The notes: generated by a model not told the origin, from the letters alone. 64,000 nucleotides of DNA from CAXMST01 sp038206985 (GCA_038206985.1 JBBRAH010000012.1:1-64000), one strand, 5' to 3'; shown: positions 42,219-51,784, counted from the first letter of the stretch. Numbers and translations: made by a program.

Positions 42219-43214
42219 TCAGCTTGCCTTGTCGATCGCGGCGTTTAGTTCGCCGGCGCTGAAGGCGCCTTCGATCTCGGTCGAGATCGTGCCGTCGGTG
42301 TTGACGACGAAAAGCCAGGGCTCTGAGGGCAGGCTGTAGGCCTTGACCTGGGGCCGCAGACTGTTCTCGCCGATGACGTTGTCCTTGTAGATCTCCATCA
42401 TGATGTAGGCGGCGTCATCGGGGCGCTGCGCCTTGACCTCCTCAGTGATGTCGACAACCGGTCCACAGACCCGGCTCTGGCAGAGGGCGGGGGTGGCGAA
42501 GAGCAGGACCACCGGCTTCTCGCCGACTACGTCCTCGAAGTCCACGTCGTGCAGCGTGCTGGGCGGCTGGCGAGTGTCGATCTTGGTCAGGTCTCCGCCG
42601 ACATCCTCGGCGGTGGGAGTGCTGATCACAGGTGCCTTCTCGCCGGCCGCCGGCACGTTGTCGAATTGCCCTACCACCGCGCTTGGCGCGACTGAGTAGG
42701 TGAACTCGTCGCCCTCGCGGATCAGTGCGAGCATGCGCCACTCGCCTTTGCTGTCGAGATCGACGTCGGAGGCGTAGACGACCTCGGCAGCGTCGGGATC
42801 GGTTGAAGTGCCCTTCGACTGGAAGGCGGCCGAGACATTCAGCGGCTCGACGGCTGCAGGGAACGGTCCGAGCGCGGGCTGGTTGGGCTTCGCTACGTAC
42901 AGCGCGACGTCGGCATCGAGGATCGGCTTGCGGTCGATGGAGAAGACTCCGAAGCCGACCCGGTTCTCGCCCTCGCGGAAGACCTGGCCGGCCGGAGATA
43001 CGACCAGATCGCCTTCGGTCGCCTCCTGTCCTGCGAGCTCCTCGAGTGTCCGGCTGTTGACGGCCGGGAAATCCTTGGCGCTGGGCGCCGCTGCCTCGGT
43101 CATCGTGGGACCGTCGTCGCTGGAGGAGCCACAGCCGAGGCCCGTCAGGGCGGCCAGAGCGGCTGCAGCAGCGAGCAGCCGCGTGGGAGTTCCTGCCTTA
43201 AACCTCATGGCCAT
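42219..43214 (-). CDS. Lipoprotein with thioredoxin-like domain
   Basis: A 331-residue secreted lipoprotein. Signal peptide with lipobox LTGLGC (about residues 23-28), then a Ser/Thr/Asp-rich linker, a beta-rich middle domain (about 60-175) and a C-terminal thioredoxin-like domain (about 215-330) with VVLLFATPALCQSRVCGPVV. The two cysteines are CX4C rather than the CXXC of redox-active thioredoxins, closer to Sco-like or structural disulfides. Probably anchored to the outer face of the membrane. Divergent from the SDR gene. Confidence 0.82.
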   Translation of the reverse strand: MAMRFKAGTPTRLLAAAAALAALTGLGCGSSSDDGPTMTEAAAPSAKDFPAVNSRTLEELAGQEATEGDLVVSPAGQVFREGENRVGFGVFSIDRKPILDADVALYVAKPNQPALGPFPAAVEPLNVSAAFQSKGTSTDPDAAEVVYASDVDLDSKGEWRMLALIREGDEFTYSVAPSAVVGQFDNVPAAGEKAPVISTPTAEDVGGDLTKIDTRQPPSTLHDVDFEDVVGEKPVVLLFATPALCQSRVCGPVVDITEEVKAQRPDDAAYIMMEIYKDNVIGENSLRPQVKAYSLPSEPWLFVVNTDGTISTEIEGAFSAGELNAAIDKAS

Positions 43215-43315
43215 TCATGGTAGAGAGGTGGACTAAGCGGCCCTAAAGCCCGGCAGATAGATTCCACGGGCAGGCGGTAGAGACTCCCCCGCCCCGTCAA
43301 CAGGAGGAAAGAGAC

Positions 43316-44050
43316 TTGGCAGATCGAGCAGCAATCATCACGGGTGGATCGAGCGGTATCGGGCTCGCGATCGCTCGTGCCCTGGGTGAGGACGGCTACG
43401 CCCTCACCCTCTCCGCGCGTCGCCCCGACAAGCTCGAAGCAGCGGTCGCCGTCCTCAAGGAGGAAGGCCTCGATGTCGAGGCGGTGGCTGCGGATGTCTC
43501 CGACGAGGAGCAGATCAAATCGCTCATCGCCGCCCACGAGGAGCGCTGCGGACGGCTCGACGTGCTCGTCAACAACGCCGGCGTCGGTATCGGCGGCGCG
43601 CTCGCTGATATCGCGACCAAGGCGCTCGACATGCAGCTCAACGTCAACCTGCGTAGCTACGTGATCGCCATCCGGGAGGCGATGCCGCTGCTGAAGAAGG
43701 CGGGCGCCGAGCACGACAAGGCGCTGATCGTGAACACCGCCTCGATCGCCGGCAAGTCCGGGCAGGGCTGGCTCGCGGTCTACTCGGCCACCAAGGCCGG
43801 CGTGATCGGGCTCAGCCAGGCCACGCAGATGGAGGTCGGCTCTGACGGGATCCAGTGCACGGCGCTCTGCCCCGGCTTCGTTGACACTCCGATGACCGAA
43901 TGGATCCGCGAGCAGGTAGAGCCCAAGGACATGATTCAGCCCGAGGACCTGGCGGAGACCGTACGGCTGCTGCTGCGCACGTCGCCGAACTGCCTGATCC
44001 CCGAGATCGTCTACACGCGGCCGGGCGACCCGTCCGCGTTCTCAACCTGA
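43316..44050 (+). CDS. Short-chain dehydrogenase/reductase
   Basis: A 244-residue classical SDR using NAD(P)H. TGGSSGIGLAIARAL (coenzyme), NNAG (about 84), the catalytic Ser in TASIAGKS and YSATKAG (Tyr/Lys near 156) are present. It resembles FabG-like 3-oxoacyl-ACP reductases but the substrate is undefined. TTG 43316 is the start, supported by AGGAGGAAAGAG 8 nt upstream. Converges with the next gene (11 nt apart). Confidence 0.9.
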   Translation: MADRAAIITGGSSGIGLAIARALGEDGYALTLSARRPDKLEAAVAVLKEEGLDVEAVAADVSDEEQIKSLIAAHEERCGRLDVLVNNAGVGIGGALADIATKALDMQLNVNLRSYVIAIREAMPLLKKAGAEHDKALIVNTASIAGKSGQGWLAVYSATKAGVIGLSQATQMEVGSDGIQCTALCPGFVDTPMTEWIREQVEPKDMIQPEDLAETVRLLLRTSPNCLIPEIVYTRPGDPSAFST

Positions 44051-44061
44051 GCCGGGAGGGC

Positions 44062-44697
44062 TCAGACGCCGGCGCTCTCGCGCTCGACTGCCTCGGTGCG
44101 ATCGAGCAGCGTCGCGGCGGCCTGCTCGGAGTGCTGCCCGGAGGCGGCGGCCACGCGGCGGCGCCAGGTGTCGTAACGGCGGGTGGGCCTGATCCAGGAC
44201 CAGAACTCACGCCCGGCCAGCTCACTGCTGCGATCACGCTCGCCGGTGGGCTTGCGCTCGGCCGGTGCGGAGCCCCGCTCGCGACTCGCCTCGATGGTGT
44301 CGGCGACGATGCCCGAGGCCCGGTGCTCGGAGCGCTCGCTGCGGATCCGCGAGGCGGCCTGAACCATGGATTCGCTGCCCACCGCGGGATCGATCAGGCT
44401 GAGCTCGAGGTAGCTGCGCAGGGTGCGGATCTCGCGCTTCGTCGCCAGACGCGCCTTGCGGGCACCGGTGTAGCAATCCCAGGAGCGGGCGAAGCTGGCG
44501 AGATCGGTGCGACCTCCGTTGCGATGCGCGGCCAGCATCGGGCAGATGCCGCCCGTGTTCGAGTCGGAGTAGGCCCCCGCGATGATCGGTCCGGCGTCGA
44601 GCCCACGGAGCATTGCTTCGCGGCTGTGCCTCGGCAGGGCGTCCACGGCCGAGCGCAGGCGCTCGGCGGGGCGGCGGTGTCCTCGGTTGAAGTTCAT
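44062..44697 (-). CDS. Conserved-looking protein of unknown function
   Basis: A 211-residue protein starting MNFNRGHRRPAERL (ATG 44697; ATG 44709 is an alternative). No family is recognised. The core includes GAYSDSNTGGICPMLAAHRN and ARSWDCYTGARKARLATKRE, with two lone cysteines, then a charged Arg/Glu-rich C-terminal half with likely helices. No TM segments or signal peptide, so it is probably cytoplasmic. Divergent from the glycosyltransferase gene with a 125 bp gap, so the two may share regulation. Confidence 0.65.
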   Translation of the reverse strand: MNFNRGHRRPAERLRSAVDALPRHSREAMLRGLDAGPIIAGAYSDSNTGGICPMLAAHRNGGRTDLASFARSWDCYTGARKARLATKREIRTLRSYLELSLIDPAVGSESMVQAASRIRSERSEHRASGIVADTIEASRERGSAPAERKPTGERDRSSELAGREFWSWIRPTRRYDTWRRRVAAASGQHSEQAAATLLDRTEAVERESAGV

Positions 44698-44822
44698 GGC
44701 CGAAAGCATGGAGCGCAGCGCCCGGGCCGGGTGTGGAAGCCCGCGCCGCGGGAGGAATATTGCAGGGGAAGGAAGACCCCGATGGGGGCCGACGGGCACG
44801 GGATCCCGGCCGCGGGGCGGGC

Positions 44823-46004
44823 ATGACCGGCTCCCGGATCCTCCTCGCGGCGTTCGGCGATGCCGGCCACGCGTTCCCCGCCATCGCGCTGGCGCGGGCC
44901 CTGCACGATCGTGGTCACGGCGTCGCGGTCGAGACCTGGGAGCGCTGGCGCGAGGCTGTCGAGGGTGAAGGCATCCGCTTTCAGGCGGCCGAGCAATACA
45001 AGGTGTTCCCGCCACCGCCACCGGGTAGCGGGGCGGGGCCGGCCGAGGCGGCGACCGCCCTGCAGCCGCTGTTCGACGACTTCCAGCCCGAACTGGTCGT
45101 CAGCGACATCCTCACCGCGGCGCCGGCGCTGGCCGCGGAGCTCAACGGCTGCCCAACGGCCACGTTGATCCCCCACCTCTACCCCGTCCACCAGCCGGCG
45201 ATGCCGTTCTTCGGCTTCGGGATGATGCCGCCGCGGACCGGCCTCGGGCGCTCGCTGTGGAAGGCGGCGCTGCCGATTCTGGAGACCGGCCTTCGCCAGG
45301 GGCGGAAGGAGCTCAACACGGTGCGCGACGTGCTCGGGCTTCCGTCACAGGAGCACTTCCACGGCGGGATCAGCGAGCGACTCGCGCTCGTCTCCACCTA
45401 CCCGGACCTGGAGTACCCGCGCGAATGGCCCGCATCCGTGAAGGTCTGCGGGCCGCTGAGCTTCGAGATCCCCCACCCCGATATCGACCTGCCGGCCGGA
45501 GAGGACCCCCTGATCCTCGTCGCGTCCAGTACCGCGCACGACCCCGAGTGCGAGCTGATCAGAGACTGCTTCGCGGCCTTCGCCGGCCGGCCGGTGCGCG
45601 TGCTGGCCACCAGCAACGGGCACTTCCCAAGGCGACCGATCAAGGCCCCGGCGAATGGGTCACTGGTCGGCTGGCTCTCCTACACCCAGGCGATGGCGGC
45701 CGCCGACCTGGTCGTCTGCCACGGTGGTCACGGCACCGTCTGCCGGGCAATCGGCGCAAGGAAGCCGGTACTGGTCTCCCCCGCGATCGGCGACATGGCC
45801 GAGAACGGGGTCCGCGTGCAATGGACCGGCGCCGGCCTGATGTTGCCGAACCGCCTACGAGCCCCGGCAAGTCTCCGCTGGTGTGCGAAGGAGCTGCTCG
45901 ATGAGCCGGCCTACGCGGCCCGGGCCACGGAAATCGCGACGGCGAGTCCCCCGGGAACACCCGAGACACGGATGTGCGAGGAGATCGAGCGGCTGCTCGC
46001 CTGA
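44823..46004 (+). CDS. GT1-type (UGT/MGT-like) glycosyltransferase
   Basis: A 393-residue GT-B glycosyltransferase. N-terminal acceptor domain starts ILLAAFGDAGHAFPAIALA; the C-terminal donor domain contains LVGWLSYTQAMAAADLVVCH and the nucleotide-sugar motif CHGGHGTVCRAI (about 300). Enzymes of this group glycosylate small molecules, lipids or antibiotics. ATG 44823 is chosen because the fold begins there; an extension to 44733 is unlikely. Downstream is tRNA-Asn on the opposite strand. Confidence 0.88.
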   Translation: MTGSRILLAAFGDAGHAFPAIALARALHDRGHGVAVETWERWREAVEGEGIRFQAAEQYKVFPPPPPGSGAGPAEAATALQPLFDDFQPELVVSDILTAAPALAAELNGCPTATLIPHLYPVHQPAMPFFGFGMMPPRTGLGRSLWKAALPILETGLRQGRKELNTVRDVLGLPSQEHFHGGISERLALVSTYPDLEYPREWPASVKVCGPLSFEIPHPDIDLPAGEDPLILVASSTAHDPECELIRDCFAAFAGRPVRVLATSNGHFPRRPIKAPANGSLVGWLSYTQAMAAADLVVCHGGHGTVCRAIGARKPVLVSPAIGDMAENGVRVQWTGAGLMLPNRLRAPASLRWCAKELLDEPAYAARATEIATASPPGTPETRMCEEIERLLA

Positions 46005-46037
46005 GCCGCCGAGCTGCTCCGACCCGGGAGTGGTGAG

Positions 46038-46109
46038 CTCCGGGGGTGGGACTCGAACCCACAACCCTCGCATTAACAGTGCGATGCTCTGCCATTGAGC
46101 TACCCCGGA
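46038..46109 (-). tRNA. tRNA-Asn (GUU)
   Basis: 72 nt. Acceptor TCCGGGG/CCCCGGA with discriminator G, D-arm GCTC..GAGC, anticodon stem CGCA/TGCG with loop CTGTTAA giving GUU, and T-arm GTGGG-TTCGAGT-CCCAC. CCA is not encoded. Complete and canonical. Confidence 0.96.
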
Positions 46110-46191
46110 CCGGGAATTCGCCGACCCTGAACAGAGCGCGGCGCGGCCCGGCACTTTAGCCGGGCGGTCGGCCACCCGTCACAGCCGCCGC

Positions 46192-48036
46192 TCAGCCACT
46201 GCGGGTGGCGACCGCGTCGGCGACCTTGGCCCGCTCGCGCTGTAGGTCCACCATGCGGCTCGCCTCACCGGTGCCCTCGCGTCGCAGACGGGCGATCTCG
46301 CGGTCCAGGCGCGCCCGCTCGAGCATCAGCCAGGTCATCTCGAGCGCTTGGTCCTCGTTGGGCTCGTTCTCGGCGATCTGCGTGAGGCGGGTGATCTCGG
46401 CGTGCAGTTCCTCCTCCTCGCGCGGCAACCCCTCGAGCGGGTCCGCGATGTGTTCGAGCAGCCACGGAAGCGCCAGGCGGGCGCCCGGGCTCGCCAGATG
46501 CTCGGGGCTCAGCCGGGCCAGATAGGTGGCACCGCGCTCGCCGGAGGCGATGCACATCGCCAGGAAGGCGTGCTCGCGCCGCTCCTCGGGGGTGAGCCCA
46601 CGCCTCCGTGGCGCCTCGGCGCCCGGCGCAGCGCCGCCCTCAGGAGCGGGGTCGCCCGCTGAGAAATCCGGCTCCTCATCCTGCTGATGCTGTTCGGCCC
46701 GGGCCCGCTGCACGGTCCGCGGCTCGGCTCTCGGCCGCGGCGCCTCGCTCACCCGGCGCCGGATCAGGGCCGGCTCGGTGTCGAGCCGGTCGGCCAGCTC
46801 ACCGACCAGCTCCTGGCGGGTGATCGTCTCCCCCATCCCCGCGAGCACCGGGACCACCTCATCGAGGGCACGGTCGCGCCCTCCCGGCGAGGACAGATCA
46901 GCGGCGGCGAGGATCGCCCGGGCATGGAAGACCGAGAGGTCCACTGCGTCGGCGAGCAGACCTCCGAAGCGGGCCTCGCCACCCTCGGCCGCGAGCAGCT
47001 CGGCGGGATCCTCGCCCTCGGGCATCGCGACGACCAGCAGGCGCAGCTTGCCGCTGCCCGCCACCCGCTGCGCCCGCAGCATCGCCTCGCGGCCGGCGCG
47101 GTCGGCATCAAGCGCGAGGACGACCTCCTCCGCGTAGCCGCCGAGCAGCTTGAGCTGATCCGCCGTGATCGCCGTGCCCATCACGGCCACGGTCTCCTCG
47201 ATCCCGGCCTGGTGCAGGGCCAGCACGTCCGTGTAGCCCTCGACGACGACGGCCCTGCCCGACTGGGCGATCGGCTTGCGCGCGCGGTCGATCCCGTACA
47301 GCGTGCGGCTCTTGTGATAGAGCTCACCCTCGGAGGAGTTCTTGTACTTGGGCTTCTGGTCCGCCCTGGTCGCCCGGGCGCCGAAGCCGACGGTACGGCC
47401 GCGGACATCGCGAACCGGGAAGGTGATCCGCGCCCGGAAGGCGTCGTAGTGGCCGCCCTTCTGGGAACGCTGCACCAGGCCCACAGCCTGCAGCTCATCG
47501 ATCGAGTAGCCGGCGCGCTGACCGCGTAGCAGGATCGAGTCCCAGGGACTCGGGGCGAAGCCGACGCCGAAGGCCCGCAGGACCTCCTCCCCCAGGCCGC
47601 GCTCGGCGAGGTACCCACGCTGCTTGCCGGCCTTCTCCGATTCCCACAGGTAGGCCTCGTAATAGGCGGCGGCACGCTCCAGGCACTCGCTGAGGCGGCC
47701 GCGGCGCCTACGCCGCTCCTCGGCCTCGGGATCCTCCTTCTCGCGCTCGATCTCGACGCCGTAGCGTTCGGCCAGCGCCTCGACCGCATCCGGGAACGAA
47801 AGTCCCTCCTTCTCCTGGACGAAGCGGATCGTGTCGCCGCCGGCCTCGCAGCCGAAGCAGTAGTAGAAGCCCTCCGCCGGCTTGACCGAGAACGACGGCG
47901 TGCGCTCGTCGTGGAAGGGACAGAGACCGACATGGCGCTCACCCTGGCGGCGCAGGTCCGTGTAGGCGGAGACGATCTCGACGATGTCGGCGCTGTCGCG
48001 CACACGCTCGACGGTCTCGGGGGTGAACAGGCTCAC
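46192..48036 (-). CDS. dnaG: DNA primase DnaG
   Basis: A 614-residue primase that makes RNA primers at the replication fork. N-terminal CHC2 zinc finger C39, H42, C60, C63 (LCPFHDERTPSF..YYCFGC), catalytic core, then the Toprim domain with VVVEGYTDVLALHQ and ALDADRAGREA (about 255-330). The C-terminal DnaB-binding part begins near 420 after a Pro/Ala-rich linker. GTG 48036 overlaps the dgt stop (GTGA), so it is coupled to dgt, as also seen in mycobacteria. Confidence 0.97.
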   Translation of the reverse strand: MSLFTPETVERVRDSADIVEIVSAYTDLRRQGERHVGLCPFHDERTPSFSVKPAEGFYYCFGCEAGGDTIRFVQEKEGLSFPDAVEALAERYGVEIEREKEDPEAEERRRRRGRLSECLERAAAYYEAYLWESEKAGKQRGYLAERGLGEEVLRAFGVGFAPSPWDSILLRGQRAGYSIDELQAVGLVQRSQKGGHYDAFRARITFPVRDVRGRTVGFGARATRADQKPKYKNSSEGELYHKSRTLYGIDRARKPIAQSGRAVVVEGYTDVLALHQAGIEETVAVMGTAITADQLKLLGGYAEEVVLALDADRAGREAMLRAQRVAGSGKLRLLVVAMPEGEDPAELLAAEGGEARFGGLLADAVDLSVFHARAILAAADLSSPGGRDRALDEVVPVLAGMGETITRQELVGELADRLDTEPALIRRRVSEAPRPRAEPRTVQRARAEQHQQDEEPDFSAGDPAPEGGAAPGAEAPRRRGLTPEERREHAFLAMCIASGERGATYLARLSPEHLASPGARLALPWLLEHIADPLEGLPREEEELHAEITRLTQIAENEPNEDQALEMTWLMLERARLDREIARLRREGTGEASRMVDLQRERAKVADAVATRSG

Positions 48037-49046
48037 AGCCGTGACTCCTCCGGGAGCGCGATCCGGCGGAACGTGGCGATGCAGAAGCGGTCGGTCATCC
48101 CCGCTACATAGTCGGCGACGCGCTGCAACTCGCCCTCCCCCTCGCCCGCCCCGACCGAGCCGGGGATCTCATCGGGGTTGGCCAGGTAATGATCGACCAG
48201 CGCAACGAGCGTGCGGTGCACCCGCGAATGCTCGGAGCGGGCGTCGTCGCCAAGGTAGACGTTGTCGAACATGAACTTGCGCAGGCGCAGCATCGCGCCG
48301 CCCAGCTCGCGGCTCTGGACGATGTCGCCCGCCTCGCGGGAGCAGCTCACGATGTCGCGGACCAGTCGGTCGATGCGGGCCGAGCCGGTCGGGCCGAGCA
48401 GGCCGATCTCGGCGCCGGGAAGGTCCTCCTCCGTGATGATCCCGGCCCGCACGGCGTCGTCGATGTCGTGGTTGATGTAGGCGACCCGGTCCACCAGCCG
48501 CACGACACGGCCCTCGAGGCTCGCCGGCTTGCTGGAGCCGGTGTGGTTGAGGATCCCGTCGCGCACCACCTCGCAGAGGTTGAGTCCCTTACCGCCGCGG
48601 GCGAGCTGATCAACGATCCGCAGGGAGTGCTCGTTGTGGTGGAAGCCGCTGCCGCCGCGGGCACGCAGGGCTTCGTCAAGCGCCTCCTCACCGATGTGCC
48701 CGAACGGTGGGTGGCCGAGGTCGTGGCCGAGGCCGATCGCCTCGGTCAGATCCTCGTTCAGGCCCAGGGCCCGCGCGACGGTGCGGGCGATGAAGCAGGT
48801 CTCGAGCGTGTGGGTCAGCCGTGTGCGGTAGTGGTCGCCCTCGGGAGCGATGAACACCTGCGTCTTGTGCTTGAGCCGGCGAAAGGCCTTGGAGTGGGCG
48901 ATCCGATCGCGATCGCGCTGGAACGGCGTGCGCACGGGGCTGTCGGGCTCGGGTTCACGCCGCTCCGCCGGGTAGGAGTGGGTCGCGTACTCCCACAGAT
49001 ACTCGGCTTCCCAGGCCCGCGTGCGGGTCTCCAGGTCGATGCTCAC
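48033..49046 (-). CDS. dgt: Deoxyguanosinetriphosphate triphosphohydrolase-like protein
   Basis: A 337-residue HD-domain dNTPase that converts dGTP to deoxyguanosine and triphosphate. The metal residues are in TRLTHTLETC (first His) and GLGHDLGHPPFGH (HD pair, about 110), with FHHNEHSLR and NHDIDD downstream. GTG 49046 (VSIDLETRTRAWEAE) is favoured by GGAGG 5 nt before it over GTG 49058. Regulates the dNTP pool next to dnaG. Confidence 0.93.
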   Translation of the reverse strand: MSIDLETRTRAWEAEYLWEYATHSYPAERREPEPDSPVRTPFQRDRDRIAHSKAFRRLKHKTQVFIAPEGDHYRTRLTHTLETCFIARTVARALGLNEDLTEAIGLGHDLGHPPFGHIGEEALDEALRARGGSGFHHNEHSLRIVDQLARGGKGLNLCEVVRDGILNHTGSSKPASLEGRVVRLVDRVAYINHDIDDAVRAGIITEEDLPGAEIGLLGPTGSARIDRLVRDIVSCSREAGDIVQSRELGGAMLRLRKFMFDNVYLGDDARSEHSRVHRTLVALVDHYLANPDEIPGSVGAGEGEGELQRVADYVAGMTDRFCIATFRRIALPEESRL

Positions 49047-49103
49047 AGGTGCCTCCACACGATAAAAGCTAGTCGGGCTGGCAAGCCTCGGCTGCGCGGG
49101 ACG

Positions 49104-49874
49104 TCAGGCTGCAGGCCGCAGGTGAACCTGGGCGTGATGGGCGAGCACGTCCCCGATCGCGCGCTCCGCCTGCCGGAGCGTGGCATCATCGGCATCGGGC
49201 AGCTCCGCGAGCGGCTTGCGGGTCGCCGCAACCATGAACGCATGCGCCTTGCTGGTCAGCGGAAAGCCGCCCCCCTCGCAGGCGGCGCAGACGATCCCGC
49301 CGGCGGCTCCGGAGAAGGCCGTGATGCCGTCCACCTCCCCACAGCGGGCGCAGGAACCGAGCTCCGGGCTGAATCCGGCCGCGAGCGCGAGCTTCAGCCG
49401 GAAGGCGAGGCTCGCGGTCCGGCTGGCCGCCGCCGCCGCGCCGGCGGTCGTACCCGGTGGTTGATCCGTGGCCGCAGTCGCCGGCGCCGCCTCCGCGTCG
49501 AGCATGCCGAGGTAGCGACCCAGTAGGTTGTAGGCGGCCCGGTTGGGTTCATTGGAGTCGAGCAGGCGCAACACGGCATCGCAGCCCCGGGCCGCGGCAC
49601 CGATCGCGGGACCGTTTCCACGCAACCACGGATAGCCGTCCAGGGTCGAGGCACCGGTAACGGTGAGCAGCTCGCCGCGGCCCTCGTGCAGCATCAGATC
49701 GAGCCGGAAGAACGGCTCCAGCCGGCCACCGAAGCGGGAGCGTGGCTTCCGGGATCCCTTTGCGATCGCGCCGATCCGGCCGCGATCGGGGCTGTAGAGA
49801 TGGAGGATGCGGTCGGCCTCCCCGTAGCGGATGCTGCGGAGCACGATCGCCTCTGTCTTCAGGCTGCCGGGCAC
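49104..49874 (-). CDS. recO: DNA repair protein RecO
   Basis: A 256-residue protein. An N-terminal OB fold begins with KTEAIVLRSIRYGEADRIL, an alpha-helical core follows, and zinc ligands are in CARCGEVDGI and VCAAC (about 175-200). RecO with RecR loads RecA onto SSB-coated single-stranded DNA. The Ala/Thr-rich stretch near 128-150 is a likely disordered insertion. It is 57 nt upstream of dgt on the same strand. Confidence 0.94.
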   Translation of the reverse strand: MPGSLKTEAIVLRSIRYGEADRILHLYSPDRGRIGAIAKGSRKPRSRFGGRLEPFFRLDLMLHEGRGELLTVTGASTLDGYPWLRGNGPAIGAAARGCDAVLRLLDSNEPNRAAYNLLGRYLGMLDAEAAPATAATDQPPGTTAGAAAAASRTASLAFRLKLALAAGFSPELGSCARCGEVDGITAFSGAAGGIVCAACEGGGFPLTSKAHAFMVAATRKPLAELPDADDATLRQAERAIGDVLAHHAQVHLRPAA

Positions 49875-49906
49875 CGAACAATGATGATGCAGCCCGCGGA
49901 CGCCGA

Positions 49907-50857
49907 TCAGGCGGGCGGACTGACCGAGCGCACGCCGTCGCGGACCGCCGTCGCAGTCAAGGTCGCTGCGAGTGTCCCTGTCGCCATCACCGGCCAGGAT
50001 TCGTTGGCCCTGCCCCCTGAGGCGAGGCAGAAGACGATGTCGCCGTCGAAGGGGGTGTAGACCGGATCAACCGCGCGCGCAATCCCCGCCGAGGCCATGC
50101 GGGCGACCCTGTTCGCCGCCACCTTGTCCAGCGCCGCGTCGGTCATCAGACAGACCAGCGTCGTGCTTTCGCGGGGCTCGCGGGCCGTCCACTCCGGCGG
50201 ACCCAGAGCCCCGGCGATCAGATCCCGGCTGCGTGTCACTTCCCCGTCCCCGACCCGGGGAACCGCCAGCGGAGTGCCGTCCTCCTCGAAGATGTCGCCG
50301 GTCGGGTTGACGACCGCAATCGCCGCGACCGTCTCGCCGCTGCCGAGGCAACCCGCCGCGTAACCGATCCCTGCGCGGGTCGCGTGCTCGCGGCCGAACG
50401 CCTTGGCCGCAGCAGCCCCCGTGCCGGCCCCCAGGGGCCCTCGCTCCGGGACTCCCTCGGTCGCCGCCTCGCAGGCCGCGTAGCCCTGCTCGGGGCCCGG
50501 GCGAACGCTGCCGTCGCCGGCGATCAGGTCGTAGATCACCGCGGCGGGAACGAGTGGCACGCGACCACCGGGGGTCTCGTAGCCCCGGCCGTGCTCCTCA
50601 CACCAGCGAACCACCCCGTCCGCGGCCGCGAGGCCGAAGGCGCTGCCGCCGGTAAGCAGGACAGCGGTCGCCTCCTGGGCGTTGGTCAGGGGACCGATCA
50701 CCTCGGTCTCGCGCGAGCCGGGACCGCCGCCGCGGACGTCCACCCCACAGGCAGTCCCCGGGGGAGGCAGGATCACCGTGCAGCCGGTCTCGGCGACGGA
50801 ATCGGTCCAGTGCCCGATCGAGAAGCCCTCAGGCGGCGGAATCGGCTCGGTGCTCAC
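49907..50857 (-). CDS. P1/S58 family (DmpA-like) peptidase
   Basis: A 316-residue N-terminal-nucleophile hydrolase of the P1 family, related to DmpA aminopeptidase. Signatures: GSRETEVIGP, AVLLTGGSAFGLAAADGV (about 65-85) and the cleavage/nucleophile region RESTTLVCLMTDAAL (about 230). Activation needs internal cleavage before a Ser/Thr. GTG 50857 overlaps the mutM stop (GTGA). Physiological substrate unknown. Confidence 0.87.
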   Translation of the reverse strand: MSTEPIPPPEGFSIGHWTDSVAETGCTVILPPPGTACGVDVRGGGPGSRETEVIGPLTNAQEATAVLLTGGSAFGLAAADGVVRWCEEHGRGYETPGGRVPLVPAAVIYDLIAGDGSVRPGPEQGYAACEAATEGVPERGPLGAGTGAAAAKAFGREHATRAGIGYAAGCLGSGETVAAIAVVNPTGDIFEEDGTPLAVPRVGDGEVTRSRDLIAGALGPPEWTAREPRESTTLVCLMTDAALDKVAANRVARMASAGIARAVDPVYTPFDGDIVFCLASGGRANESWPVMATGTLAATLTATAVRDGVRSVSPPA

Positions 50858-51750
50858 CGGTGCCTCGCCTCGGACGTCTTGCGCTTGCGCTTCTTGCGCA
50901 AGCGCGTCTGACAGGCAGCACAGAAGTAGGTCGAGCGGCCGCTGACGACGATCCGGGCGATCCGCTCGCCGCAGCGCGGGCAGTCCTCGCCCTCGCGGGT
51001 GTGGACGAGGAATTCGTCCTGCATGCTGCCCGACTCTCCGCGCGCATCCCGGTAGTCGTCGATCGAGGAGCCACCGTTGCGGATCCCGAGCTCGAGTGCC
51101 TCGACGATCCCATCGCGCAACTCCTCCCAGTGCTCAAGCCGCATCGATCCCGCCGGCGAGAGCGGGTGCAGCGCGGCCCGATGCAGGGCCTCGTCGGCAT
51201 AGATGTTCCCGATCCCCGCTATCCGCCTCTGATCGAGCAGAAAGGACTTCAAGGGAGCGGTGCGGCCCGCGGCGAGCCGGCCGATCAGCCCAGGTGTAAG
51301 TTCGCCGTCGAGGGGCTCGACCCCGAGGCGCTCCGCGAAGTAGCCGTCAAGCTCGCCGGCGCTCAGCAGCTCACCATGGCCGAAACGCCGGGGGTCGGTG
51401 AAGCGCAGCGCGCGGCCGTCGTCAAGCGCCAGCTCGGCCCGCAGGTGCCGGTCCTCATCGCCAGTGTCGTAGAGCCGCTCCCCTCCGGGGTGCCGCTCGC
51501 CGATGATCAGATTGCCGGTCATTCGCAGGTGCATGACGAGGGTCGAGTCGTCGTCGAGGACAACGAGGATGTACTTGCCCCGGCGCTCGACGGCTTCGAT
51601 CCTCCGGCCGACGAGAGCACGCTCCAGTTCCGCCGCCGGGCGCGGCCTGCTCCAGCGCCGGTCGAGGATCTCGACCGCCTCGATCGTGCGGCCGACCACC
51701 TCGGGTCGCAGCTGTCTGCAGACGGTCTCGACTTCGGGAAGCTCGGGCAC
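50854..51750 (-). CDS. mutM: Formamidopyrimidine-DNA glycosylase
   Basis: A 298-residue base-excision glycosylase/AP lyase that removes 8-oxoguanine. The catalytic N-terminal Pro and Glu are in MPELPEVETV; the beta-hairpin Lys is in ERRGKYILVVL (about 60); helix-two-turn-helix QRRIAGIGNIYADEAL (about 175) and a C-terminal zinc finger CPRCGERI..FCAACQ complete the family layout. The last ~15 residues are Lys/Arg-rich. Starts 34 nt after xerD. Confidence 0.96.
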   Translation of the reverse strand: MPELPEVETVCRQLRPEVVGRTIEAVEILDRRWSRPRPAAELERALVGRRIEAVERRGKYILVVLDDDSTLVMHLRMTGNLIIGERHPGGERLYDTGDEDRHLRAELALDDGRALRFTDPRRFGHGELLSAGELDGYFAERLGVEPLDGELTPGLIGRLAAGRTAPLKSFLLDQRRIAGIGNIYADEALHRAALHPLSPAGSMRLEHWEELRDGIVEALELGIRNGGSSIDDYRDARGESGSMQDEFLVHTREGEDCPRCGERIARIVVSGRSTYFCAACQTRLRKKRKRKTSEARHR

Positions 51751-51784
51751 GAACCAGCCCTTCTAGCAGGCCGGCGCAGGTCGC

